Source: an uncultured Eubacteriales bacterium (lineage in GTDB: Bacteria; Bacillota; Clostridia; Oscillospirales; CAG-272). Taken from it: 54,142 nucleotides of DNA. A program made the position numbers and the translations under genes. Numbering within the stretch: the stretch's first letter is position 1; each line of letters opens with the position of its first letter. Positions 16,842 through 26,391 of the stretch are shown in pieces. Location of the stretch: NCBI GenBank assembly GCA_934462825.1, contig CAKSIP010000005.1:1-54142 (forward strand). Reading direction: 5' to 3'. The notes below the pieces were generated by a model. That model saw only the letters and a list, made by a program, of their open reading frames with translations, was not told the origin of the DNA and ran no database searches.

Positions 16842-17867
16842 ATGCAAGACAGACAAGACAGAAAGGAAAAATCACTTCTGCCTGACGGTTATCGTCCGAC
16901 ACTCGGTCTGCGCGATACCGAAATTGCCATCAAAAAGGTCAAGGATTTCTTTGAGAGAGATCTTGCCATTCAACTCAATCTCACGCGTGTTTCCGCACCT
17001 CTCTTTGTGCAAAAGGAGAGCGGACTCAATGACAATCTGAACGGAGTGGAGCGCCCGGTGCATTTTTCTTTGTATTCGGGAGAAAACTTTGAAATTGTCC
17101 ATTCCTTGGCAAAATGGAAACGAATGGCCTTGAAAGAATATGAATTTTCCGTTGGGGAAGGTCTTTATACGGATATGAACGCGATCCGGCGCGACGAGGA
17201 AACCGATAACATTCATTCGCTTTACGTGGACCAGTGGGATTGGGAAAAGGTAATTCCGAAAGAACAGCGCAACGAAGCAACCCTGCGGGAAACCGTGCGC
17301 TGCATTTACGATGCACTTCGTCATACCGAAAATTACATTGTTCACGAATATAAATTCATCGAGCGGCTTTTGCCGGCCGAGATCACCTTTGTCACCAGCG
17401 AGGCGCTGGAGGAAAAATATCCGAACGCCACGCCTAAGGAACGGGAGTATGCCGCGGCGCGGGAATACGGCGCCATCTTCCTGATGCACATCGGCGGCGC
17501 TTTGAAAAGCGGAAGCCCGCACGACGGACGGGCGCCGGACTATGACGATTGGACGCTGAACGGCGATATTATCGTGTATTACCCCGTGCTCGACATTGCA
17601 TTGGAGCTGTCCTCAATGGGAATCCGTGTGGACGAAACGGCGCTTTTGCGCCAGCTTTCCGTGGCAGGTTGCCCCGAACGGAAGGCGCTCCCCTTCCACA
17701 AAGCGCTTTTGGCCGGTGAGCTGCCCTATACCATTGGCGGCGGCATCGGACAGTCCCGCTTGTGTATGTTCTTTTTGCGCAAGGCGCATATCGGCGAGGT
17801 GCAGGCCTCGTATTGGACGCCCGAAGTGGTCAGCGCCCTGGCAGAGCGCGGCGTAACCTTGCTTTGA
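16842..17867 (+). CDS. asnA: Aspartate--ammonia ligase
   Basis: Makes asparagine from aspartate, ammonia and ATP. 341 residues, close to the E. coli AsnA length, related to class II aminoacyl-tRNA synthetases. Motifs: LNLTRVSAPLFVQKESGLNDNLNG near the N-terminus; FEIVHSLAKWKRMAL; LYTDMNAIRRDEE; SLYVDQWDWEKVI; C-terminal GGGIGQSRLCMFFL. The start at 16842 has AAAGGA 8 nt upstream. It appears to be transcribed alone or with the unknown gene at 17942. Confidence 0.96.
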   Translation: MQDRQDRKEKSLLPDGYRPTLGLRDTEIAIKKVKDFFERDLAIQLNLTRVSAPLFVQKESGLNDNLNGVERPVHFSLYSGENFEIVHSLAKWKRMALKEYEFSVGEGLYTDMNAIRRDEETDNIHSLYVDQWDWEKVIPKEQRNEATLRETVRCIYDALRHTENYIVHEYKFIERLLPAEITFVTSEALEEKYPNATPKEREYAAAREYGAIFLMHIGGALKSGSPHDGRAPDYDDWTLNGDIIVYYPVLDIALELSSMGIRVDETALLRQLSVAGCPERKALPFHKALLAGELPYTIGGGIGQSRLCMFFLRKAHIGEVQASYWTPEVVSALAERGVTLL

Positions 17868-17941
17868 TGATGCAAAATATCGAAAAATAAGTCCCGAAAG
17901 AACGCAATAAAACGAAAAACAAGAAAAAAAGGAGCTATCCC

Positions 17942-19027
17942 ATGGAACAACAGAGGAACCAATTGCCCCGGAACATTCATTGTACCTCGGTTTCGGGCAG
18001 CCATGTACAGGGAATCACGCTGGACACAAAGCACGAATATATGTACGTTTCTTTTACAACCGCCTTGGTGAAGGTCGATTTGCAGGGGAATATCATAGGC
18101 TCCGTGACCGGCTTGATCGGGCATCTCGGTTGCATTGATTTTAACGATGAGGACGGCCGTGTTTACGGCTCGCTGGAATTGAAGCACGATGGCGTCGGCA
18201 AAGGCATTTTGAAAAATATCGGTGCCGAGCTGGCAGAAGAAGACAGCTTTTATATAACGCGGTTTGACGTGGATAAAATCAATCGCATTGGAATGGATGC
18301 CGAAAAAGACGGTATTATGCAGGCGGTGTATTTGCCGGACGTGGTGAAGGACTATTCCGATTATCTGCCGAACGGCGATCATCATCGGTACTGTTGCTCA
18401 GGCATTGACGGCACGGCCATCGGCCCGGTTCCGGGCGCGGGCAAGGATTCGCCTTCGGTTTTGCTGGTCGCCTACGGGATTTACGGCCGTACGGCCCGCA
18501 AGGACAACGATTGCCAAATCCTCTTGCAGTACGATTGGCGCAAGTTTGACAGCGTGGCACAGCCGCTTTCTCAGTTGTGCCCCCATCATAGCGGCATGCC
18601 TTGCGAGAAACGGTATTTTGTTTATACCGGCAATACAACCTATGGGATTCAAAATCTGGAATACGATGCCTATACCGGCGACTATTTTGCCGCCGTGTAT
18701 GTGGGCGAAAAACCGCAGTTCCCGAATTATCCCCTGTTTGTCATTGACGGCTCCGTGCCCCCCGAAGAAAAAGAGATTCCCGGCCTTGACGGCGAAAAGG
18801 GTTGGATGCTTTCGTTGAAAAAGCAGGGCTTGCATGATCCTGCCAGCGGCATTTATGGCTATTCGTTCCCTTATGGGGATACCGGTCTGTATTCGTTGGG
18901 CAATGGCTATTATTATATTTCTCATCACATCCACCCGGACAAGCTCGTTTGGGGCACCGACGCAAAGCTGTATCGCTATGAAGGCAAGCCGGAAGCCCTG
19001 TTCACTTTGGTGGAGGACGCGAAGTAA
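17942..19027 (+). CDS. Unknown protein with beta-propeller-like repeats
   Basis: 361 residues, no signal peptide or membrane segment. I do not recognise a named family. The opening reads like a beta-propeller: GSHVQGITLDTKHEYMYVSFTTALVKVDLQGNIIGSVTGL, then HLGCIDFNDEDGRVYGSLELK, QNLEYDAYTGDYFAAVYVG and GLYSLGNGYYYISHH. These strands alternate Gly/Asp turns with aromatic-rich segments every 40-60 residues. A CCSGIDGTAIGPVPG segment near the middle and several His (HHSGMPC, HHIHPD) could bind a metal. The ribosome site AAAGGAG is 7 nt upstream. It is followed by an M14 peptidase gene. Carbohydrate-related or phytase-like roles are guesses only. Confidence 0.6.
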   Translation: MEQQRNQLPRNIHCTSVSGSHVQGITLDTKHEYMYVSFTTALVKVDLQGNIIGSVTGLIGHLGCIDFNDEDGRVYGSLELKHDGVGKGILKNIGAELAEEDSFYITRFDVDKINRIGMDAEKDGIMQAVYLPDVVKDYSDYLPNGDHHRYCCSGIDGTAIGPVPGAGKDSPSVLLVAYGIYGRTARKDNDCQILLQYDWRKFDSVAQPLSQLCPHHSGMPCEKRYFVYTGNTTYGIQNLEYDAYTGDYFAAVYVGEKPQFPNYPLFVIDGSVPPEEKEIPGLDGEKGWMLSLKKQGLHDPASGIYGYSFPYGDTGLYSLGNGYYYISHHIHPDKLVWGTDAKLYRYEGKPEALFTLVEDAK

Positions 19028-19154
19028 CCGCCATTGCGTTGGTTCAATTTTCTCGGAAACCGACGCAAATGCGGAGCATAGCCAAGGAAACGCCAACGCA
19101 AAGACGGCTTTCCAACAACCAAAATTCAAAAGCGGAAAGGAGCAGGAGAGAAAC

Positions 19155-20336
19155 GTGATTGAGTTTTTACCTCAAAATTCAAAGCCAAGCGCACGCGGCC
19201 GATGGTATAGGCTCCTGGGGCTGTGCGTAGCCCTTTGCCTTCTCCTTTCCGGCTGTGCTTCGGGATGGCCGTTTTCAAAGCCTTCTCCCACTGATTCCGC
19301 GTCGCCGTCGGAGAACACCCGGCCGCCCCTTTCCCCCGTGTCGCCCGAGGACGGGGAAAGGTTGACGATTGTCGATACGTCCAAGGCGGAGTATTCCTAT
19401 GAAGAAATGCTGGAGGATCTAGAGGCGCTGGAGGCACGCTACCCCGGAAAAATGGTGAAAAAAGAAATCGGAAAGAGCCTTGACGGACGCGTGCTGTATG
19501 CCGTGGAAGTGGGAAATCCCAACGCGGAAAAACAAATTCTGATCACCGCCGGGATTCACGCCAGGGAATATTTGACGCCGCTGCTTTTGATGAAACAGCT
19601 GGAATTTTATCTTTACAACTACGACACCGCTACCTACGGGGAAGGGGAAGCCGTGGTTTCTTATGCCGATATTTTTGACACCTATCGCTTTTGCTTAGTG
19701 CCGATGTGCAATCCCGATGGCATTGCATTGTCGCAATTCGGCCTGACTGCCCTCCGCTCGGAGGAATTGCAAGCGACGGTGCGTGCAATATATGCGTCGG
19801 ATCAAAAGTACGGGTATGTGACCGATCCGCTGGAAAAATATCTGCGCTATTGGAAGGCCAACGCGCGCGGGGTGGATCTCAACCGCAACTTTGACACCAA
19901 GGATTGGAAAAACCTTTCCTATACGCCGGATCCTTGCTTCAAAAATTACAAAGGCGAGGAGCCGCATTCCGAGCCGGAAACCAAGGCGCTGGTGCAATAT
20001 ACCGAGAGCCTTTCCTGCCCGGTGGCCTCGGTATCCCTTCATTCGCAGGGGGAAGTGATCTACTTTGATTGCGGACAAGACAATCCGTTGCCGAATCGTC
20101 AGCTGGGAGAAGCGGTGCAGGCCATGTCGGGCTATGCGTTGAGCTATGATCGGCTGCAGGCGGCCGCCTTTGACGATTGGTGCACCATGAAACGGGGCAT
20201 CCCTTCCGTGACGGTCGAAACGGGGGGCGTTTTGTCCACGTGCCCTCTCAGCATTGCAGAATTTCCCGCGATATGGACGGCCATGCGCCCGCTTTGGATG
20301 TGCGTGGCGACCACCGCACAAAATCAACTTCAATAA
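19155..20336 (+). CDS. M14-family zinc carboxypeptidase lipoprotein
   Basis: 393 residues starting at GTG. Lipoprotein signal: RWYRLLGLCVALCLLLSGC with the lipidated Cys at 34. A Ser/Pro-rich linker runs to about 65. The M14 zinc ligands are H135 and E138 (AGIHAREY) and H296 (VSLHSQGE); the catalytic Glu is E355 (VTVETGG). VDLNRNFDTKDW supplies the substrate-binding Asn-Arg. The likely activity is gamma-D-glutamyl-diamino acid peptidase on cell-wall peptides, common for clostridial M14 lipoproteins; a digestive carboxypeptidase cannot be ruled out. The GTG start has AGGAG 6 nt upstream, and it fits the lipoprotein signal. The 127-nt spacer before it holds GCGTTGG and CCAACGC arms but no gene. 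Confidence 0.88.
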   Translation: MIEFLPQNSKPSARGRWYRLLGLCVALCLLLSGCASGWPFSKPSPTDSASPSENTRPPLSPVSPEDGERLTIVDTSKAEYSYEEMLEDLEALEARYPGKMVKKEIGKSLDGRVLYAVEVGNPNAEKQILITAGIHAREYLTPLLLMKQLEFYLYNYDTATYGEGEAVVSYADIFDTYRFCLVPMCNPDGIALSQFGLTALRSEELQATVRAIYASDQKYGYVTDPLEKYLRYWKANARGVDLNRNFDTKDWKNLSYTPDPCFKNYKGEEPHSEPETKALVQYTESLSCPVASVSLHSQGEVIYFDCGQDNPLPNRQLGEAVQAMSGYALSYDRLQAAAFDDWCTMKRGIPSVTVETGGVLSTCPLSIAEFPAIWTAMRPLWMCVATTAQNQLQ

Positions 20337-20357
20337 AGAAAGAAAATAAGGTGCGAT

Positions 20358-21560
20358 ATGAATTATGAAAATGAAGGCAGAATCAAGGAGATTCTGCTGT
20401 GCAAATACGGCGAGATTATTTTGAAGGGAGCGAACCGTCGCTTCTTTGAAGATAAGCTTTGTAAGGAACTGCGCTACCGTGCCCAACGCTTCGGAAAGTT
20501 TGAGGTTTCACAATCCCAGAGCACCGTGTATATAGAGCCGATGAACGATGAGGCCGATATGGACGGTATGTTTGAAGCGGCGCGCAAGGTGTTTGGCATC
20601 GTGGCGATCAGCCGCTGTGCCGAGGCCGAAAAAAACATGGAGGATATTGCCCGCGTAACGCAGGCTTACATTCCCGGCTTTTTGAAGGATAAACACACCT
20701 TCAAGGTGGAGGCCAAGCGCTCTGACAAACGCTTTCCGCTGACCTCCCCCGCCATTTCCGAAGAAATCGGCGGAGTGATTTTGTCTGTCTGCCCTTGGAT
20801 GCGGGTGAATGTGCATGAGCCGGATGTGATCGTGAAGGTGGAAATCCGTGAGCGCGCGGCCTATATTCATGCCGGGCAATTCAAGGCGGCCGGCGGTATG
20901 CCGATCGGCTCCAACGGCAAGGGCTTGTTGCTTTTGTCGGGGGGCATCGACTCGCCGGTGGCCGGGTATATGATGGCGAAGCGGGGCGTTAAAATCGAAG
21001 CGCTGTATTTTGAGTCGTTCCCTTATACGGGGGAACAGGCAAGGCAAAAAGTGTTTGATTTGGCGAAGGCGGTTTCGGCTTACGCCGGCAGTATGGTGGT
21101 GCACGTGGTTTCGCTGACGGAAATTCAGGAGGAGCTGGTGCGAAAATGCGAGGAGGACTATTTTACGTTGCTTTTGCGTCGGTTTATGATGCGGATCGCC
21201 CGCCGTATAGCCGAAAAGAACGAATGTCTTTCGTTGATTACCGGGGAAAGTCTCGGTCAGGTGGCCTCGCAGACGATGGAAGCCTTGGGCGTGACAAACC
21301 CGCTGGCAGGCATGCCGGTTTTTCGCCCCTGCATCGGGCTGGATAAGGAAGAAATCGTGGGGATTTCCCGCCGGATCGGTACCTACGACATTTCCATTTT
21401 GCCCTATGAAGATTGCTGTACGGTGTTTACGCCTCGTCATCCCCGCACGCGCCCGGAGCTTTGCAAGGTAGAAGCGCAGGAAAAAGCGCTGGAGATTGAC
21501 GCCTTGGTGGAGCGTGCTTTGGCTACGGAATATACGCAATATTTTCGCGCGGAATTTTAA
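20358..21560 (+). CDS. thiI: tRNA 4-thiouridine synthase ThiI, short form
   Basis: Adenylates U8 of tRNA and transfers sulfur to make 4-thiouridine. 400 residues: ferredoxin-like N-terminal domain, THUMP domain (about 60-165), PP-loop ATP pyrophosphatase with SGGIDSPVAGYMMAKRG near 195, and the EDCCTVFTPRHPRTRP segment near the end. The C-terminal rhodanese domain of E. coli ThiI is missing, as in most Firmicutes. Usually a cysteine desulfurase gene (nifZ-like) lies next to it; none is present here. Whether it also serves thiamine synthesis is uncertain without the rhodanese domain. Confidence 0.95.
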   Translation: MNYENEGRIKEILLCKYGEIILKGANRRFFEDKLCKELRYRAQRFGKFEVSQSQSTVYIEPMNDEADMDGMFEAARKVFGIVAISRCAEAEKNMEDIARVTQAYIPGFLKDKHTFKVEAKRSDKRFPLTSPAISEEIGGVILSVCPWMRVNVHEPDVIVKVEIRERAAYIHAGQFKAAGGMPIGSNGKGLLLLSGGIDSPVAGYMMAKRGVKIEALYFESFPYTGEQARQKVFDLAKAVSAYAGSMVVHVVSLTEIQEELVRKCEEDYFTLLLRRFMMRIARRIAEKNECLSLITGESLGQVASQTMEALGVTNPLAGMPVFRPCIGLDKEEIVGISRRIGTYDISILPYEDCCTVFTPRHPRTRPELCKVEAQEKALEIDALVERALATEYTQYFRAEF

Positions 21561-21615
21561 TTTTTGAGTTTCCATCTCGTCGTGCGTTTGCAACTATAAC
21601 AAGCGGACAACAAAA

Positions 21616-21654
21616 AGCGCCTCCTGTGATAGCTTTTCTATCACAGGAGGCGCT
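21616..21654. terminator. Perfect 17-bp bidirectional terminator hairpin
   Basis: AGCGCCTCCTGTGATAG pairs perfectly with 21638-21654, loop CTTTT. It lies between convergent thiI and the MATE gene, with A/T runs on both sides. It is not a member of the TTAAAAAACTC family. Confidence 0.85.
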
Positions 21655-21682
21655 AAATCATTTCACTTGACCGAGACGCCGG

Positions 21683-23092
21683 TTATAAAGCGGCGGAGGG
21701 CGTTTTCACAATATTGCGAACCCAAATCTTTTTGGCCACCAACGTAACGCCGATCACACATTTTCCAATCTCCAAAAGCTGACAGCACAGGTAAAGCGGA
21801 ATGATGGGCAGAGAAGTAAAGCGGCTGAGAATAAAGGCAACGGGAAATACAATTCCGCAAGCATAAACGCTGTCAAACAGAACCGTTATAAAGGCTCGCC
21901 CGCCGGAACGCAAGGTGAAGTAGCAGGCGTTGGCCAACGCATTGATCGGCATGGTGCAGGCTACCACAAGAATCAGGCTTGTAGCGAGAGAACGAATTTC
22001 GGTGCTCGTTTTGTAAATCAACGGGAAGAAGGGGGACACCGCCGCCATAAGACTGCCGAAAATCAGGCAGCTTGTCACGGAAAATACAATGAGCTTGCGC
22101 GAGGTGTCCACCGCTTCGTCGGTTTTGCCCGCGCCGAGCATTTGCCCGACAATAATTCCGATGGCGTTGCCAAGCGCCAAAAAGGTGACGTTGAACACGT
22201 TGGAAATGGCCGAGGTAATGTTCACCGCCGCCACCACGTCGTAGCCGCGCATGGAGTAGCACTGATTGAGTAGTGCAATGCTCAAGGCCCAAAATGTTTC
22301 GTTGAGGATCAAAGGCAGAGCCTTTTTCAGAATATCCAGCGCCAACTGTCCGGGAATCCGCAGAGAGCGGTACGCGCCCTTGATAAAGGGCATCCGTTCG
22401 CTATGACGGTGCGTCCAAATGATGACAATAAAGGCTTCAACAAAGCGCGAAATGACAGTGGCAATTGCGGCTCCGTCCGAGCCGAGTGCGGGAAATCCGA
22501 GAAAACCGAAAATCAAAAGCGTGTTGAAGCAGAGATTGACCAGCACCGAGGCAATGCCCGCCTTCATCGGAAGCAGGGTTTCGCCGCTTTCTCGCAGCGT
22601 GCCTGCGTAACATTGCACGAAGGTGAAGGGGACAAATCCGACCAACATAATGCGCAGATACCGCACACCGTAGGCAAGGCTGGCTTCAATGTTCTCCACG
22701 TCGCCTTCCCCTTGCAAAAAAGCGCGGATCAGATTTTCTCCAAACACAAAGAAAATGCCGACGGCCAGCCCCGTGATGAGCAGAGACGAGATCAGCTTGA
22801 ACCGGAAGGCATGGCGCACACCGTCATGATCGCCGCATCCGAAGAATTGCGCGCCGAAGATGCCGGCACCGGCCACCGCGCCGAAAATGGCTAAATTGAA
22901 TACAAAAATAATTTGATTGGCAATCGCAACACCGGTCATTTGCACCGTTCCCACAAGGCCAACCATAATATTGTCCAGCATACTCACAAAATTGGTGATG
23001 CCGTTTTGAATCATAATGGGAACCGCAACTGCCAGCGCCATTTTGTAAAACGCAGGGGTTCCTATGTATCGTTTTTTCAACTTTTCTAACAT
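21683..23092 (-). CDS. MATE-family multidrug/metabolite exporter
   Basis: 469 residues, about 12 membrane helices in two homologous halves. MALAVAVPIMIQNGITNFVSMLDNIMVGLVGTVQMTGVAIANQI is a typical MatE first-repeat start; the second half begins at LDILKKALPLILNETFWALSIALLNQCYSMRG. Such exporters use Na+ or H+ gradients. The drug or metabolite is unknown. The start at 23092 has AAAGGA 7 nt upstream; the extra 15 residues in frame upstream are not needed. Confidence 0.9.
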   Translation of the reverse strand: MLEKLKKRYIGTPAFYKMALAVAVPIMIQNGITNFVSMLDNIMVGLVGTVQMTGVAIANQIIFVFNLAIFGAVAGAGIFGAQFFGCGDHDGVRHAFRFKLISSLLITGLAVGIFFVFGENLIRAFLQGEGDVENIEASLAYGVRYLRIMLVGFVPFTFVQCYAGTLRESGETLLPMKAGIASVLVNLCFNTLLIFGFLGFPALGSDGAAIATVISRFVEAFIVIIWTHRHSERMPFIKGAYRSLRIPGQLALDILKKALPLILNETFWALSIALLNQCYSMRGYDVVAAVNITSAISNVFNVTFLALGNAIGIIVGQMLGAGKTDEAVDTSRKLIVFSVTSCLIFGSLMAAVSPFFPLIYKTSTEIRSLATSLILVVACTMPINALANACYFTLRSGGRAFITVLFDSVYACGIVFPVAFILSRFTSLPIIPLYLCCQLLEIGKCVIGVTLVAKKIWVRNIVKTPSAAL

Positions 23093-23142
23093 GAAAGATC
23101 CTTTCTGCTCACGACAGAGCCTTGGGCATAGAAGCAACGACT

Positions 23143-23171
23143 ATTCTACCATAGTTTGGGTTTCTTGTCAA
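23143..23171 (-). promoter_or_regulatory. Promoter for the MATE gene
   Basis: On the minus strand TTGACA, 17-nt spacer, TAGAAT, about 50 nt upstream of the start. It is back to back with the rnf promoter at 23221. Confidence 0.8.
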
Positions 23172-23220
23172 TGATTTTACGCTTTTCTGCCACGAATGAG
23201 CAGAACGTCCATTTCTTTCG

Positions 23221-23249
23221 TTGACAAGGCGAGCGTTTTGTGTTAAAAT
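23221..23249 (+). promoter_or_regulatory. Promoter for the rnf operon
   Basis: TTGACA, 17-nt spacer, TAAAAT. The leader to rnfC is about 105 nt. Confidence 0.8.
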
Positions 23250-23361
23250 AATACTAATATTTCCACTAAATAAAATTCAGCGAGGAATTCATAGAAGGAA
23301 AAGGCTTGGCCGAATCGCGGCTTGCGCTCGGAAAGCCTTTTGTCAACGGAAGGATAGCAGT

Positions 23362-24738
23362 ATGCTTTTTTCATTAAAAGGGATTCATGTGCCTCACAGA
23401 AAAAATACGGCGGGGATGCCGGCAAAGCCGATCACACCTCCGCCCTTTGTCGTACTTCCCATGTCGATGCACATAGGACGGCCGGCCGTGCCAACCGTTC
23501 GTGTCGGCGACACCGTGTATGTAGGACAAAAAATCGGAGAGGCCAGTGCACCGGTTTCCTCTCCCATTCACGCAAGCGTGTCGGGAACGGTGAAAAAAAT
23601 TGAGAATATGCTTTTGTCCAACGGGACGTATGTGCCTGCTGTGCAGATTGAGTCGGACGGACAAATGACGCCCGATCCCCATCTCGCCCCGCCCACCATA
23701 ACCGATAAGACGGAGTTCTTGGCCGCGGTTCGGGAAAGCGGCGTGGTCGGCCTTGGAGGCGCCGGATTTCCTATGCATATCAAGCTTGGTGTGCCGGACG
23801 GGGTAAAAATACGTGCGCTGATCATCAACGGAGCAGAGTGTGAGCCGTATATTACCAGCGACACGCGCGCAATGATCGACCGCACGCAAGAGATCGGAGA
23901 GGGAATCGCCTATATTACCCGGTTCCTTTCCATTGATACGGTTCTCGTCGGGATTGAAAAAAACAAGCCCGAAGCCATTGCGGCCATGCGAACCCTGGAG
24001 GGAAAAATTCCGGGCCTGCGCGTGGTTCCTCTCAAGTCGGTTTATCCGCAGGGCGGCGAAAAGGTGTTGATTTATCACTTGACCGGGCAAAAGGTGCCGG
24101 AGGGCAAGCTCCCGCTGGATGTGGGGTGCATTGTTTGTAACTGCACCACGGTGGCGGCGCTGGCTCAATATATCCAAACCGGCATGCCGTTGGTTCGCAA
24201 ATGCGTAACGGTGGACGGCTCTGCTGTCCGCACGCCGGGCAATTTCTGGGTTCCGATCGGAACGCCGATGTCCTTCGTCTTTGGCGAGGCCGGCGGCTTT
24301 TCGGAGCCGCCTCAAAAGCTTTTGTACGGCGGCCCGATGATGGGAATTGCCGTGCCGGATGCGGAACAGCCCATCCTGAAAAATACCAATGCGATTTTGG
24401 CATTTGGCGCCAAGGAAGCCCATGCACCCCCCATGACGGCCTGCATTCACTGCGGACGTTGCGTCAACCATTGCCCGTTTGGCCTTCGTTCCACGGATAT
24501 TGCGGCGGCATTCCGGGCCGGCGACGGAGCGGCGCTGGAGCGGTTGCATGTGTCGGTTTGCATGGAATGCGGATGCTGCGCCTATGTTTGCCCGGCCGGA
24601 CGTCCGCTGGTTCAAACGAATAAGCTGGCGAAGGGAATGCTCCGCGATTACTTGGCCAAAAAGAAACAAGAAAGGGAGGAGGCAGAACGAAATGCGGCTC
24701 ATGCAAAAGAAAACGGCATCCGCGTCGATGGAAAATAA
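23362..24738 (+). CDS. rnfC: Rnf complex subunit C
   Basis: Peripheral NADH- and FMN-binding subunit of the ferredoxin:NAD+ oxidoreductase that couples electron flow to Na+ or H+ export. 458 residues. Nucleotide/flavin-binding GLGGAGFPMHIK at 130-141; GAECEPYITSD at 157-167; two ferredoxin-type motifs, C361-x2-C364-x2-C367-x3-C371 and C400-x2-C403-x2-C406-x3-C410. A Lys/Glu-rich tail ends the protein. The start at 23362 has AAGGA 7 nt upstream. The 3' end overlaps rnfD by 47 nt, so the two are likely translationally coupled. Confidence 0.96.
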   Translation: MLFSLKGIHVPHRKNTAGMPAKPITPPPFVVLPMSMHIGRPAVPTVRVGDTVYVGQKIGEASAPVSSPIHASVSGTVKKIENMLLSNGTYVPAVQIESDGQMTPDPHLAPPTITDKTEFLAAVRESGVVGLGGAGFPMHIKLGVPDGVKIRALIINGAECEPYITSDTRAMIDRTQEIGEGIAYITRFLSIDTVLVGIEKNKPEAIAAMRTLEGKIPGLRVVPLKSVYPQGGEKVLIYHLTGQKVPEGKLPLDVGCIVCNCTTVAALAQYIQTGMPLVRKCVTVDGSAVRTPGNFWVPIGTPMSFVFGEAGGFSEPPQKLLYGGPMMGIAVPDAEQPILKNTNAILAFGAKEAHAPPMTACIHCGRCVNHCPFGLRSTDIAAAFRAGDGAALERLHVSVCMECGCCAYVCPAGRPLVQTNKLAKGMLRDYLAKKKQEREEAERNAAHAKENGIRVDGK

Positions 24739-25726
24739 CGTGCCGACGGATGCGAAAGATGCGAAAGAAATGTTGACCGTTTCGGTGTCTCCCCATTTAC
24801 ATTCGGGGCGCACGACGCAAAATATTATGCTTGACGTAATCATCGCTCTTTGCCCGGCCTTGATCGCGGGCACGGTGATTTTCGGAGTGCGATCCCTTCT
24901 CGTAGCCGCCGTCTGCATGGCTACCGCCGTGCTTTCGGAGTTTTTATTCAACCGGATTTGCAAAAAAGAGCAAACGGTGGGCGATCTTTCCGCCGTGGTA
25001 ACAGGCTTGTTGCTGGCGCTGAACCTTCCCGCCGTTACGCCGGCCTGGCAAGCCGCGGTGGGCGCCTTTTTTGCCATTGTGGTGGTGAAATGCCTGTTTG
25101 GCGGCATTGGGCAAAATTTTGCCAACCCTGCCATTACCGCCCGTGTGTTTATGCTGATCTCCTTTCAATCGCTGGCCAAAATGTCCCTGCCGACCATTGT
25201 CGATGTGACGGCCGGCGCAACGCCGCTCCCCATTTTGAATGGGGAAGCCGCGGGAAGTTTGCCGAGCCTGACGGAAATGCTTCTCGGCTTGCGCGGCGGT
25301 GCCATCGGAGAAACCTGCGTGGTGGCTCTTTTACTTGGCGGAATCTACCTGATGGTGCGCCGTGTGATTTCATGGCATACGCCGGTTTGCTATGTGGCGA
25401 CCGTGTTTCTTTTCACGCTTGCCTTGAAGGGCGATGTTCGGACGGCGTTTTACCATGTTTTGGCCGGCGGCTTGTTGCTCGGCGCCTTGTTTATGGCCAC
25501 GGATTACGCGACAACGCCCACATCCTTCCTCGGAAAGGCGATTTTCGGCGTCGGGTGCGGCATTATCACCGTGGTGATACGAATTTTCGGAAACTATCCG
25601 GAGGGCGTTTCTTTTGCCATCCTTTTGATGAATATTCTGACGCCCTACATAGATCAATGGACGCATCGTCGTACCTTCGGCGTAACGCGCCCTGCAAAAT
25701 GCAGGAAAGAAAGCGCAGACCGTTGA
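24692..25726 (+). CDS. rnfD: Rnf complex subunit D
   Basis: Membrane subunit with covalently bound FMN. 344 residues; a 25-residue N-terminal extension rich in Lys/Asp precedes SVSPHLHSGRTTQNIMLDVIIALCPALIAG, the usual family start. The FMN-threonine is predicted at T177 in DVTAGATPLP. Several membrane helices follow, including GGLLLGALFMATDYATTP. The start at 24692 inside rnfC has GGAGGAGG 9 nt upstream; internal ATGs at 24701 and 24728 lack such a site. It needs an ApbE-type FMN transferase, which is not in this window. Confidence 0.93.
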   Translation: MRLMQKKTASASMENNVPTDAKDAKEMLTVSVSPHLHSGRTTQNIMLDVIIALCPALIAGTVIFGVRSLLVAAVCMATAVLSEFLFNRICKKEQTVGDLSAVVTGLLLALNLPAVTPAWQAAVGAFFAIVVVKCLFGGIGQNFANPAITARVFMLISFQSLAKMSLPTIVDVTAGATPLPILNGEAAGSLPSLTEMLLGLRGGAIGETCVVALLLGGIYLMVRRVISWHTPVCYVATVFLFTLALKGDVRTAFYHVLAGGLLLGALFMATDYATTPTSFLGKAIFGVGCGIITVVIRIFGNYPEGVSFAILLMNILTPYIDQWTHRRTFGVTRPAKCRKESADR

Positions 25727-25794
25727 CCTTGCCGTAAAAAGGAAAACGTATAGAGCGCGCCAAAGCGTGGCGCAAAGCGCAGGGAGAAAAAGAT

Positions 25795-26391
25795 ATGAAA
25801 GCAAATACAGATACGAAAATGGAAATCAAACAAAGCGGCGGCGCCGCGGCCGATGAACCCCAAACGCCGCCAAAGTCGTTGCCGGCCTTAAAAAGTGTGA
25901 TTGTGCTGACAACCATCTGCTTGCTGGTGGCGTGCATTTTGGGCGCGGTCAATCATGTGACAGCCCCCATCATCGAAAAGGCCGATCAAAAAGCAGAGAA
26001 TGAAGCGTTGCGCACCGTCCTGCCTTTGGGCGAAAATTTTGAAAAAATGAACCCGGACGCGACGCTGCCGGCCAGCGTGATCGCTGTTTTCCGGGAAACC
26101 GGAGGGAAGGGCTATGTGTTTCGGATGCAGGTGACCGGGTATGCTTCCGGCTTGAGCCTTATGTGCGGGGTTTCCCCGGAAGGCCGTATTACCGGGGCGG
26201 TTTGCCTTGCTTCCAATGAAACGCTCGGCGCGGAAAAGCTCCTTGGAGAGCGCTTTGTCGGCATGGATGCCTCCACCGTGGGAACCGTTGATACCGTGGC
26301 AGGCGCCACGCTGACCTCCCGCGCGTATCGTTCTGCTATGGCCGATGCGCTGGCGGCCTTTGCCGCTTTGCAGCAAAAAGCAGAAGTGTAA
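25795..26391 (+). CDS. rnfG: Rnf complex subunit G
   Basis: 198-residue subunit with one N-terminal membrane helix (about 33-53) and an extracytoplasmic FMN-binding domain. The flavinylation motif is in DTVAGATLTSRAYRSA with FMN-threonine T172. GASNETLG-like segment (LASNETLGAEKLLG) precedes it. The ribosome site is AGGGAG, about 11 nt from ATG. The stop codon lies inside a hexanucleotide tandem repeat that continues into the spacer before rnfE. Confidence 0.93.
   Translation: MKANTDTKMEIKQSGGAAADEPQTPPKSLPALKSVIVLTTICLLVACILGAVNHVTAPIIEKADQKAENEALRTVLPLGENFEKMNPDATLPASVIAVFRETGGKGYVFRMQVTGYASGLSLMCGVSPEGRITGAVCLASNETLGAEKLLGERFVGMDASTVGTVDTVAGATLTSRAYRSAMADALAAFAALQQKAEV

Noticed and set aside
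21616..21654. Seventh member of the TTAAAAAACTC palindrome family
   Set aside because: It is also at a convergent junction and is perfectly paired, but its sequence is unrelated.
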